Below are positions 16,703 to 23,722 of a stretch of DNA of 25,867 nt, piece after piece. This DNA is from Olsenella_K sp051878835 (GTDB lineage Bacteria > Actinomycetota > Coriobacteriia > Coriobacteriales > Atopobiaceae), in NCBI GenBank assembly GCA_051878835.1, contig JBJEKW010000100.1, forward strand, positions 1 through 25,867, given 5' to 3'. The translations under genes and the position numbers were made by a program. The notes under the pieces were generated by a model. That model had not been told where the DNA came from, did not search any database, and worked only from the letters and a program-made list of their open reading frames with translations. Positions within the stretch are counted from its first letter, which is position 1. Every line of letters starts with the position of its first letter.

Positions 16703-17635
16703 CTACGACAGCTGCAGGTCGTATGTCGACTCGATGCTGCGCAGCAGGCAGAACATGCTCTCGTTGTACGGTGCATCCAGGCCCTTCGCGTGCGCCTTGT
16801 TCACGATGCCGCCGTTGATGGAGCCCGCCTCGGTCCGCCTGCACGAGATGACGTCCTCGGTGATGGACGGCACGTGGTCCTTCTCGGGACCGAAGATCTT
16901 CCTGCGCAGGGCGTTCTTCAGCTCGGCGCCGTCCAGATCGATGCCGTAGGCATGGGCCACCATGGCGGTCTCGTCGATGATCATGCCGCACAGGTCCATG
17001 CCCTTGCTCATGATGCCGACGCCTCCGCACGGCACCCTGCACACCGCCGAGACGGACGACATGGCGGCGTCGATGGCCACCTTCTTCCAGATCTCGGTCC
17101 ACACGTTGGAGCGGGCCTCGCAGTGGAAGCCGGCATCGCGAAACACCTGCGCGAACTCCTCGACCCTGGGCGAGACGACCTCGGTCAGCGGCATGAACAG
17201 CATGTCGCCCCCGCCGGCGGACACCACGCTGTTCAGCCCAAAGCGGTCCGAGAAGTACGTTGTGACCCCCACCAGCACGCGCCCGCGCGGCACGTGCCGC
17301 TTTACCCGGTCGGCGTTGCCCAGGCCGTTCTGCAGCGTCAGCACGTAGGTGTCCTCGCCCATGAGGTTGCGCGCGCCGTCCAGCGCCTGCTCGGTGTCGA
17401 AGGCCTTCGTCAGCAGCAGCACCAGGTCCACGGGGTCGCCGGGGTCACCCGGAATGCACACGTCCGGCTGCTCCACGATCTCGTCGTCGCCAAAGACGGC
17501 GTGGACCCCGTCCTCGCGCAGCGCGACGATGGTCTTGTCGTCGCTCTCCAGCAGGCTAACGGAGTTTCCCGCGCGAGACAGCAGCGCGCCGAAGAGCTGA
17601 CCCATAGCACCAGCACCAACCACCAGGATGTTCAT
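16703..17635 (-). CDS. Ketopantoate reductase family (2-dehydropantoate 2-reductase-like)
   Basis: The 310-residue protein has the ApbA/PanE layout. A Rossmann start MNILVVGAGAMGQLFGALLS with GAGAMG at 7-12 is followed by LLLTKAFDT (73-81), LQNGLGN (101-107), the C-terminal helix EIWKKVAIDA with the expected catalytic Lys at 184-185, and RRTEAGSINGG near 275-285 with the conserved Glu. PanE reduces ketopantoate to pantoate with NADPH for coenzyme A synthesis. Two Asn that contact substrate in E. coli PanE (Asn180, Asn184) align here with Asp189 and Ser193, so another 2-oxoacid is possible. The ATG at 17635 has AGGTGG upstream and is preferred to the GTG at 17644. It is single and convergent with the acyltransferase, with no pantothenate genes beside it. 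Confidence 0.85.
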   Translation of the reverse strand: MNILVVGAGAMGQLFGALLSRAGNSVSLLESDDKTIVALREDGVHAVFGDDEIVEQPDVCIPGDPGDPVDLVLLLTKAFDTEQALDGARNLMGEDTYVLTLQNGLGNADRVKRHVPRGRVLVGVTTYFSDRFGLNSVVSAGGGDMLFMPLTEVVSPRVEEFAQVFRDAGFHCEARSNVWTEIWKKVAIDAAMSSVSAVCRVPCGGVGIMSKGMDLCGMIIDETAMVAHAYGIDLDGAELKNALRRKIFGPEKDHVPSITEDVISCRRTEAGSINGGIVNKAHAKGLDAPYNESMFCLLRSIESTYDLQLS

Positions 17636-17832
17636 AGCTACCACCTATCGTAGAATGCGGGACCTGCAGGCTATAGCACCGAGCACACAACCACGCCACA
17701 GCATCGAATAGCTGACGCGCGCACGCTCGAAATAGCACCCGGAAGTGCGTAAATGAATGCAGTTATTGTTGCCAGACTGACAATTTGTATACGCCCAGGC
17801 GCATAGTCCCACACAAAACATCAAAGTTATCT

Positions 17833-17865
17833 AAAAGGGGACATCGAAGTCATCCGATGTCCCCT
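17833..17865 (-). terminator. Terminator of DAHP synthase
   Basis: An 11-bp perfect stem AGGGGACATCG (17836-17846) / CGATGTCCCCT (17855-17865) with loop AAGTCATC. On the minus strand the hairpin is followed by TTTTAG. It lies 9 nt after the TAA at 17874-17876. Confidence 0.88.
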
Positions 17866-17873
17866 CGCCCTCA

Positions 17874-18902
17874 TTACAGCCTGTCGGCGATGTCCAGGAT
17901 CAGCTTCTGGGTCTTGGGCCAGCCCAGGCAGGCGTCGGTGATCGACTTGCCGTACACGCCACCGCCCACCGGCTGGTTTCCGTCCTCGATGTAGGACTCC
18001 ACCATGAAGCCGCGGAATATCTTCGCGATGTCGGCGGAGCGGCTGACCGAGTCCAGCACCTCGTTCACGATGCGGGGCTGCTCCAGCGGGCGCTTGCCCG
18101 AGTTGTCGTGGTTGCAGTCGATGATGACCGCGGGGTTGTCGTACTTCTTTTCCTCGTACTTCTGGACCAGGCGCTCCAGGTACTCGTAGTGGTAGTTCGG
18201 GTAGTTGATGCCGTCCAGGCCCACGTAGCCGCGCAGCAGGGCATGGGCCAGCGGGTTGCCCGTGGTCTCGACCTCCCAGTTGCGATAGATGAAGGTCTGC
18301 GGGGCCTGCGCCGCATAGATGGAGTTCAGCATGACCGCCGTGGAGCCGCCGGTGGGGTTCTTCATGCCCACGGGCACGGGGATGCCGCTGGCCACCAGGC
18401 GGTGCTCCTGGTTCTCGACCGAGCGCGCGCCCACCGCCACGTAGCTCAGGAGGTCGATGAGGTACTGGTAGTTCGCGGGGTACAGCATCTCGTCCGCGGT
18501 GAACATGCCGGTGGTCTCGACCACGCGCAGGTGCATGCGGCGGATGGCACGCACGCCCTCCAGAAGGTCGGGATCACCCTCGGGGTCGGGGTTGTGCAGC
18601 AGGCCCTTGTAGCCCGTGCCGCGGGTGCGCGGCTTGTTCGTGTACACGCGCGGCACGATCAGCAGCTTGTCGGCCACGCGCTCCTGCACGGCCGCCAGGC
18701 GCTCCATGTAGTCCAGGACCGAGTCCTCGCGGTCGGCGGAGCAGGGGCCAATGATCAGCAGGCGCTTGGGGCTCTCGCCGCGGATGATGGAGGCCACCTC
18801 GGCGTCGAAGGCGGGCTTCTTCTGCGCGACTTCGGGCGAGAGGGGCATGGCCTCTCGGATCTCCATCGGGATGGGGAGGCGGCGCTTGAAGTTCATGGTC
18901 AT
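17874..18902 (-). CDS. aroF: 3-deoxy-7-phosphoheptulonate (DAHP) synthase, class I
   Basis: The 342-residue enzyme joins phosphoenolpyruvate and erythrose 4-phosphate in the first step of aromatic amino acid synthesis. It is the AroF/G/H type: GPCSADRED with metal ligand Cys54, VPRVYTNKPRTRGTGYKG (83-100) for phosphoenolpyruvate, GARSVENQEHR (158-168), MKNPTGG (180-186), CNHDNSGKRP with His265, ESYIEDGNQ with Glu303, and Asp323. The start chosen is the ATG at 18902, with AGGAGA 7 nt upstream; the frame remains open to 18986 through the leader. That ribosome binding site lies inside a long hairpin. The gene follows the YitT-like gene by 128 nt on the same strand. Feedback specificity cannot be read safely from sequence. 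Confidence 0.95.
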   Translation of the reverse strand: MTMNFKRRLPIPMEIREAMPLSPEVAQKKPAFDAEVASIIRGESPKRLLIIGPCSADREDSVLDYMERLAAVQERVADKLLIVPRVYTNKPRTRGTGYKGLLHNPDPEGDPDLLEGVRAIRRMHLRVVETTGMFTADEMLYPANYQYLIDLLSYVAVGARSVENQEHRLVASGIPVPVGMKNPTGGSTAVMLNSIYAAQAPQTFIYRNWEVETTGNPLAHALLRGYVGLDGINYPNYHYEYLERLVQKYEEKKYDNPAVIIDCNHDNSGKRPLEQPRIVNEVLDSVSRSADIAKIFRGFMVESYIEDGNQPVGGGVYGKSITDACLGWPKTQKLILDIADRL

Positions 18903-18908
18903 AAGAAA

Positions 18909-18966
18909 TCTCCTGTTCGTAGCGATGCTCGCATTATCCGCGAGTGCATCGCGCACGAACAGGAGA
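18909..18966 (-). promoter_or_regulatory. Long leader hairpin enclosing the DAHP synthase ribosome binding site
   Basis: TCTCCTGTTCGT (18909-18920) and ACGAACAGGAGA (18955-18966) are perfect 12-nt complements. Inside them GCGATG (18922-18927) pairs with CATCGC (18947-18952) and CTCGC (18928-18932) with GCGAG (18940-18944), around the loop ATTATCC: about 23 pairs in all. In the transcript the 3' arm ends in AGGAGA, the ribosome binding site, followed by UUUCUU and the AUG. Folding would hide the site or, with the U-run, could stop transcription. Confidence 0.75.
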
Positions 18967-19030
18967 CCTGCCGGTTTGGCCTTCAAGCTGCCATGCGTTC
19001 GAAATCGGACGGTAACGTCGGGACGCCCCC

Positions 19031-19909
19031 CTACCCGCGCAGGTTGCGGAAGCCCTCACCGAACGCCTCGTACACCTCCGAGATGAACACGATGGCATCG
19101 GGGTCTATGTGTGCCACCAGCTCCTTCAGCATGGCCGTCTCGGAGCGGCTGAGCACCACCATGAGCACCGCGCGGTCGTCGCCCGTCCACGAGCCGCGGG
19201 CGCGCAGCTCGGTGCAGCCGCGGTCCAGGTCGTTCATGACCGCGTCGGCTATACGGCGGTAGTGGTCGCTGATGATGTAGGCGCAGCGCTGCGAGTTCAT
19301 GCCGTCGACCACGCGGTCTATGACATAGCTGCACAGGTACATGGCCACGAGGGCGTACAGGGCGTTCTCCAGCCCGAACACCGGAATCGAGATGGCCACC
19401 ACCAGGCCGTCCACCGCAAACATGGCCACGCCGTTGGACAGCGGCGTGTGCTTCGCCAGGAGCTGAGCCAGGATGTCGGTGCCGCCGGTGTTGCCGCCCA
19501 CGCGAAACACCAGGCCCAGTCCCAGGCCCGTCACGACGCCGCCCCACAGGGCGCACAGCAGAAGGTCGCCGTTGCCCAGGTTCGGCAGCACCGGCGCCAG
19601 TGCGTCGGTAAAGAATGCCGAGAAGATCACGCCCAGCACCGTGCGCGCCGCGTAGCGCAGGCCTCCCGTGCGAAAGACGGGAATCAGCAGCAGTGCGTTC
19701 ATCAGCAGCACCTGCAGGCCGATGGGGATGGTCACGCCCGTGGCGACCTCCACCACCTGCTGGATCACCAGCGACAGACCCGTGGCGCCGCCCGCGGCGA
19801 GGCCGTTCTTTGCCTCGAAGCAGTCGAACCCCACCGCAAACACCAGGCAGCCCGCGCAGATGATGATGGCGTCGCGCACGATGTTGTGCTGCAGCAGCTT
19901 CTTCAGCAC
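19031..19909 (-). CDS. YitT family membrane protein (DUF161 plus DUF2179)
   Basis: The 292-residue product has the YitT layout: about five or six membrane helices from 12 to 200, with the conserved FEAKNGLAAGGATGLSLV (31-48) and FRVGGNTGGTDILAQLL (135-151), then a soluble DUF2179 domain (about 205-290; SDHYRRIADAVMNDLDRGCTEL, ISEVYEAFGEGF). The molecular function of the family is not settled. The start is a GTG at 19909, chosen because GAGAGGAG lies 6 nt before it; longer ATG starts at 19930 and 19999 put that site inside the gene. DAHP synthase follows on the same strand, but its own leader suggests separate control. The 19910-20182 spacer to the divergent dipeptidase carries one possible promoter. 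Confidence 0.9.
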   Translation of the reverse strand: MLKKLLQHNIVRDAIIICAGCLVFAVGFDCFEAKNGLAAGGATGLSLVIQQVVEVATGVTIPIGLQVLLMNALLLIPVFRTGGLRYAARTVLGVIFSAFFTDALAPVLPNLGNGDLLLCALWGGVVTGLGLGLVFRVGGNTGGTDILAQLLAKHTPLSNGVAMFAVDGLVVAISIPVFGLENALYALVAMYLCSYVIDRVVDGMNSQRCAYIISDHYRRIADAVMNDLDRGCTELRARGSWTGDDRAVLMVVLSRSETAMLKELVAHIDPDAIVFISEVYEAFGEGFRNLRG

Positions 19910-20122
19910 GTTTCGCTCCTCTCTATGCATCCTCGGCGCAAAAGAAAACCGACGCGGGTGCGCCGGCATCGTCTGCAGAGCCGAACTTCTTGTAATCATC
20001 TGTTCACATTCTACGCGATGTGGGGCGGGCGCGCACGTATCGCGCGCGGTCCCGGGCCCACGACCAAGGCCCCATCCCCGTGTGCAGGCGGCTTGCAGCC
20101 ACGCCCAGCAAGTCCCCCGAAG

Positions 20123-20132
20123 CGGCTATGAT
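20123..20132 (+). promoter_or_regulatory. Possible -10 element upstream of the dipeptidase
   Basis: GCGGCTATGATGG contains TATGAT at 20127-20132, 50 nt before the start codon. A short GCGGC/GCCGC hairpin lies between it and the AGGAGG. No clear -35 is seen. Confidence 0.45.
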
Positions 20133-20182
20133 GGGTGAGGCAAATCACCAAGGCGGCTTCGCCGCACAAAGGAGGCACACAC

Positions 20183-21688
20183 ATGGCATGCACGACGCTG
20201 CTGGTGGGCAAGGACGCCAGCTACGACGGCTCCACCATCGTCGCCCGCAACGAGGACTCGGGCAGCACCGAGTTCAACCCCAAGCGCTTCGTCGTGGTGC
20301 AGCCCGACGAGCAGCCGCGCCACTACGAGAGCGTCATCTCGCACGTGCAGATCGACCTGCCCGACGACCCCATGCGCTACACCGCGGTCCCCAACGCCAT
20401 CCTGAAGGAGGGCATCTGGGCCGAGGCCGGCGTCAACACCGCGAACGTCAGCATGAGCGCCACCGAGACCCTGACCACGAACGAGCGCGTGCTGGGCGCC
20501 GACCCCTTCGTCGAGCTGGTGCCCGCGAAGGGCCAGCCCGGCGACACCGACTACTCCCCCGAGGTGCCCGGCGGCATCGGCGAGGAGGACATGGTCACCA
20601 TCGTGCTGCCCTACATCCACACCGCGCGCGAGGGCGTCCAGCGCCTGGGCTCGCTGCTGGAGCAGTACGGCACCTACGAGATGAACGGCATCGCCTTCAG
20701 CGACGTCAACGAGATCTGGTGGCTCGAGACCGTGGGCGGTCACCACTGGATCGCCCGCCGCGTGCCCGACGACGCCTACGTCACCATGCCCAACCAGCTG
20801 GGCATCGACACGTTCGACCTGGACGACGCCTTCGGCGAGCAGAAGGACTTCATGTGCTCGGCCGACCTGCGCGAGTTCATCCGCGACTACCACCTGGACC
20901 TCTCGCTAGACGGCAGGCTGAACCCGCGCGACGCCTTTGGCAGCCACAGCGACTCCGACCACGTGTACAACACGCCGCGCGCCTGGGTCATGCAGCGCTT
21001 CCTGAACGCGCACAGCAACGTGTGGGACGGCCCCGACGCCGACTTCCGCCCGGACGACGACGACATCCCCTGGTGCCGCGTGCCCGAGCGCAAGGTCACC
21101 ATCGAGGACGTGAAGTACGTGCTGTCCCTGCACTACCAGGGCACCGACTACGACCCCTACGCACACAACGGCAGGCTTGACCTGCGCGGGCGCTTCCGCC
21201 CTATCGGCATCAACCGCCAGAGCCAGCTGTCCATCGTGCAGCTGCGCCCCTACGAGCCCGAGGCCAACCGCGCCGTGCAGTGGCTCACGTTCGGCAGCAA
21301 CGTCTTCAACGCCATCGTGCCCTTCTATGCCAACGTGGACTCCACTCCCGCCTACCTGGCCAACACGACGGCGCGCGTGACCACCGAGGACTACTACTGG
21401 GAGAACCGCGTCATCGCCGCCCTGGCCGACGCCCACTACCAGGCCACGAAGGCCCACGTGGAGCGCTACCAGGAGAAGGTGCCCGGCCGCGGCTACGAGG
21501 TCCTGCACGCCACCGACGCCCGCGTGCGCCAGGAGAACCTGTCCTACGACGAGGCCACGGCCACGCTGCAGCAGGCAAACGAGCAGGTGGCCACCATGCT
21601 GAAGTCCGAGACCGACCAGCTGCTGGACAAGGTGCTCTACGAGTCCAGCCTGCTCATGCACAACGGCTTCTCGCGCGACGACGCGTAA
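20183..21688 (+). CDS. C69 family dipeptidase (PepD type)
   Basis: The 501-residue protein is an Ntn-hydrolase of peptidase family C69, which cleaves a range of dipeptides. The diagnostic N-terminus reads MACTTLLVGKDASYDGSTIVARNED, with Cys3 as the expected nucleophile; such enzymes mature by exposing this Cys. Other family blocks are AGVNTANVSMSATET, EEDMVTIVLPYIHTAREGV, GIAFSDVNEIWWLETVGGHHWIARRVPDD and the C-terminal RPIGINRQSQLSIVQLRP. The length is normal and there is no signal peptide, so it is probably cytosolic. AGGAGG at 20170-20175 sets the ATG at 20183; the in-frame ATG at 20135 would add residues ahead of the Cys and lacks a site. It is a single-gene unit with its own terminator. 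Confidence 0.93.
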   Translation: MACTTLLVGKDASYDGSTIVARNEDSGSTEFNPKRFVVVQPDEQPRHYESVISHVQIDLPDDPMRYTAVPNAILKEGIWAEAGVNTANVSMSATETLTTNERVLGADPFVELVPAKGQPGDTDYSPEVPGGIGEEDMVTIVLPYIHTAREGVQRLGSLLEQYGTYEMNGIAFSDVNEIWWLETVGGHHWIARRVPDDAYVTMPNQLGIDTFDLDDAFGEQKDFMCSADLREFIRDYHLDLSLDGRLNPRDAFGSHSDSDHVYNTPRAWVMQRFLNAHSNVWDGPDADFRPDDDDIPWCRVPERKVTIEDVKYVLSLHYQGTDYDPYAHNGRLDLRGRFRPIGINRQSQLSIVQLRPYEPEANRAVQWLTFGSNVFNAIVPFYANVDSTPAYLANTTARVTTEDYYWENRVIAALADAHYQATKAHVERYQEKVPGRGYEVLHATDARVRQENLSYDEATATLQQANEQVATMLKSETDQLLDKVLYESSLLMHNGFSRDDA

Positions 21689-21733
21689 GGGCCTGCGGCA
21701 TCGCCCGCCCAGACAACTGGCAAGAAGCGCATC

Positions 21734-21773
21734 GGGCCCCAGCTGGCAACCCCCGGCTGGGGCCCTCTTTCTG
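21734..21773 (+). terminator. Terminator of the dipeptidase gene
   Basis: A 10-bp GC-rich perfect stem GGGCCCCAGC (21734-21743) / GCTGGGGCCC (21756-21765), followed by TCTTTCTG. Confidence 0.9.
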
Positions 21774-21865
21774 TCGCTGAAACCCGTCGCACAGATCGTC
21801 AGCCGCCTGTCCCTGCGGGGCCTCATGCCTGGGTGGCTGCTCATGCGCGGCCGCGCCGACCGCGC

Positions 21866-22192
21866 CTAGTAGTACGAGATGACCCTGAAGCGGTTCTCGC
21901 CCGCGATGGGCTCGATGTCGCGCTGCGATCCGACGCTCCACGAGTCGCCGATGCCATCCACCACGTACATCAGGCGGCTGAGGAAGTCGTCCAGCTGCGC
22001 CGGGGTGCCCTGCGCCTCGGCACTGACCGAGCCGTCCTCCTCGTTCATGACCCAGCCGGTCACCTGCGCCTTCTTTGCGCAGTTGGAGCAGAGGTACCTA
22101 AAGCCGCGATGCTGCACGTAGCCGACGAACCTGTACGCCCGCCTGACCACACCGTCGGGCACCTGCGCCTGCTTCCTTCCGAACAGCCCCAT
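21866..22192 (-). CDS. acyP: Acylphosphatase
   Basis: The 108-residue protein is a small acylphosphatase, which hydrolyses carboxyl-phosphate bonds such as that of acetyl phosphate or 1,3-bisphosphoglycerate. The signature GYVQHRGFR (24-32) gives the phosphate-binding loop and catalytic Arg32; GWVMNEEDGSVSAEAQG (46-62) gives catalytic Asn50. It is slightly longer than the usual 90 residues, with an N-terminal MGLFGRKQAQVPDG extension. An unusual CSNC pair (35-38) lies in the first helix. The ATG at 22192 is preceded by GGGGGAGGAG. It is divergent from the YwaF-like gene. Confidence 0.9.
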   Translation of the reverse strand: MGLFGRKQAQVPDGVVRRAYRFVGYVQHRGFRYLCSNCAKKAQVTGWVMNEEDGSVSAEAQGTPAQLDDFLSRLMYVVDGIGDSWSVGSQRDIEPIAGENRFRVISYY

Positions 22193-22253
22193 GGGATCTC
22201 CTCCCCCGCATAGGATTTCCGTTGCCAACAGCATCTCACCCCATCACTCGGAT

Positions 22254-22263
22254 GGGCTATTCT
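22254..22263 (+). promoter_or_regulatory. Possible -10 element upstream of the YwaF-like gene
   Basis: GGGCTATTCTGG contains TATTCT at 22258-22263. The start codon is only 24 nt further, so the leader would be very short but still hold the GGAGG site. Confidence 0.4.
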
Positions 22264-22286
22264 GGGGCTGGAATTATGGAGGAAGC

Positions 22287-23237
22287 ATGGACCTGCAATC
22301 GATTCTCAACTCTATTTTCGTCGCCCAGCCCCTCATGCTGAACGGTCCGGGCTTCCAGGTGTTCGGCCCGGAGCACAAGGCGTGGCTGGCGTACTGCGCC
22401 GCGTTGGTCGTCGTGCTGACCGTCGTCTACCTGCGCCTTCCCAATGCAAGAGGCGCTGGCTCCTCGTCGCAGGCACCGACGCCGCATCAATCGCGTCCTC
22501 TCTCGCACGCCCATGCCCGGGCCGCGCACATGGCGTCAAGCCACGGGAGCAGGGCACTCGACGCGAAGGGCGCGCCCACAGACATCAGCCCCGCACGACG
22601 TCACATGCTGGTAGCCCTGTCCTGCGTGATGCTGGGGCTCCTGGTGTCCGAGGACGCGCTCATGGTGGCCACGGGGACGTTCTGGATTCAGTGGTGGCCG
22701 CTGCACACGTGCAACATGTGCGAGTACGTCAGCCTGGCGTTTGCCCTGACGCCGCGCCACCGCAGGGTTGCCGACCTGTGGGCCGAGGTCATGTTCGTGC
22801 TGGGCCTGCCCGGCGCCCTGATGGCCCTGCTGTTTCCGGGGTGGAGCTACTGCGTGCCCACCACGTGGCCCGTGGTATGTGGCTTTAACGAGCATGCCCT
22901 GCTGATGGCTTTCGCCGTGATGACCCTTTTGGGTGGCGACCTGCGCCCCAGGCTGAGAAACGCCTGGATGGGCATGGCGTTCACGGTGGCGTACTTCGCC
23001 GTGATGTATCCGTTCAACCTGGCGTTCCACACCAACTTCGCGTTCCTGCAGACTCCGGCGGCAAACTCCCCGCTGCAGTCGTGGGCCGCCTCGTGGGGCA
23101 CGCCGGGATACCTGATTCCCTATGCCTTGGTCTTCGTAGGCGTGTGCGTGGGCATGCACCTGGCATGGGAGCTTGTGCGCCATGTGGCCGCGCGGGCCAT
23201 GCGCCCCATCGCCGCCTCAAACGGACGCCCGGACTGA
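22287..23237 (+). CDS. YwaF/TIGR02206 family membrane protein
   Basis: The 316-residue protein has about six to seven membrane helices and the hallmark of the TIGR02206 (YwaF) family, the in-membrane WPLHTCNMCEYVSLAFAL (137-154) matching the usual PLHxC block, then FNEHALLM (200-207) and YPFNLAFHTNFAFL near 262. Function is unknown; a transport or sensing role is often guessed. It is longer than typical members of about 240 residues because of a hydrophilic, His/Ser/Ala-rich loop at about 52-105 between the first two helices. The ATG at 22287 follows GGAGGAAG; the frame to 22191 has no such site. A small membrane protein follows 83 nt downstream. Confidence 0.85.
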   Translation: MDLQSILNSIFVAQPLMLNGPGFQVFGPEHKAWLAYCAALVVVLTVVYLRLPNARGAGSSSQAPTPHQSRPLSHAHARAAHMASSHGSRALDAKGAPTDISPARRHMLVALSCVMLGLLVSEDALMVATGTFWIQWWPLHTCNMCEYVSLAFALTPRHRRVADLWAEVMFVLGLPGALMALLFPGWSYCVPTTWPVVCGFNEHALLMAFAVMTLLGGDLRPRLRNAWMGMAFTVAYFAVMYPFNLAFHTNFAFLQTPAANSPLQSWAASWGTPGYLIPYALVFVGVCVGMHLAWELVRHVAARAMRPIAASNGRPD

Positions 23238-23320
23238 TACCATGGTCTGAGCGCTACGTAGGCAACATACGTAAGCCAGCGGCACACGTACGCAGTCGGG
23301 ACAAAGGACGGGAGGGGCGA

Positions 23321-23605
23321 ATGGCAGATTCCAAGCACACGGGCAACGCCGCAGCAGACAATGCGCAGCACCGTCCCGGTCCGCTGCCCCCCGACCCCAG
23401 GGAATCAGGCCGCGGCATCCTTCGCTCGGTTCTGCTGACGGTGCTGGCCGTAGTGCTGGTGGCTGCCTTCACCTGGGGCATCCTGAACTGGAGGGAGTCG
23501 CAAGCCCAGGAGGAGCTCATCCGACAGAAGCAGCAGGAGGTCACCGAGATTGCCCAGGAGGCACCCGACTCCCCCTCGCAGCCGGCGGACGCTCCGGCGA
23601 AATAA
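23321..23605 (+). CDS. Small single-pass membrane protein, function unknown
   Basis: I do not recognise this 94-residue protein. It has a polar, proline-containing N-terminus (1-32), one strong membrane helix (about 34-54, VLLTVLAVVLVAAFTWGIL) and a charged helical C-terminus rich in Gln and Glu (57-78), ending in an Ala/Pro tail. Arginines before the helix favour an inside N-terminus, putting the coiled-coil-like tail outside. GGGAGGGG lies just before the ATG at 23321, and codon use is like its neighbours. It probably shares a transcript with the YwaF-like gene. Confidence 0.75.
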   Translation: MADSKHTGNAAADNAQHRPGPLPPDPRESGRGILRSVLLTVLAVVLVAAFTWGILNWRESQAQEELIRQKQQEVTEIAQEAPDSPSQPADAPAK

Positions 23606-23654
23606 CTGTCCAGACGCTAGCCACCAAGCTCTACCCTGGCACACAACAACGTAA

Positions 23655-23689
23655 AACGCCAGGTCGCGCAATCAGCGTGACCTGGCGTT
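23655..23689 (-). terminator. Terminator between convergent genes, best for the minus strand
   Basis: An 11-bp perfect stem AACGCCAGGTC (23655-23665) / GACCTGGCGTT (23679-23689), extended by CGC/GCG inside. On the minus strand the stem is followed by TTACGTTG, giving a CGTTTTA run for the hydrolase gene; on the plus strand the tail is weaker. Confidence 0.8.
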
Positions 23690-23722
23690 CCTCGATTCCG
23701 ACACCCAAGACGCTAGGCGGAG

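Noticed and set aside
14544..17102. 852-residue minus-strand frame opposite the acyltransferase
   Set aside because: It is antisense to a well-supported gene and made of low-complexity Gly/His/Arg/Val typical of a shadow frame.
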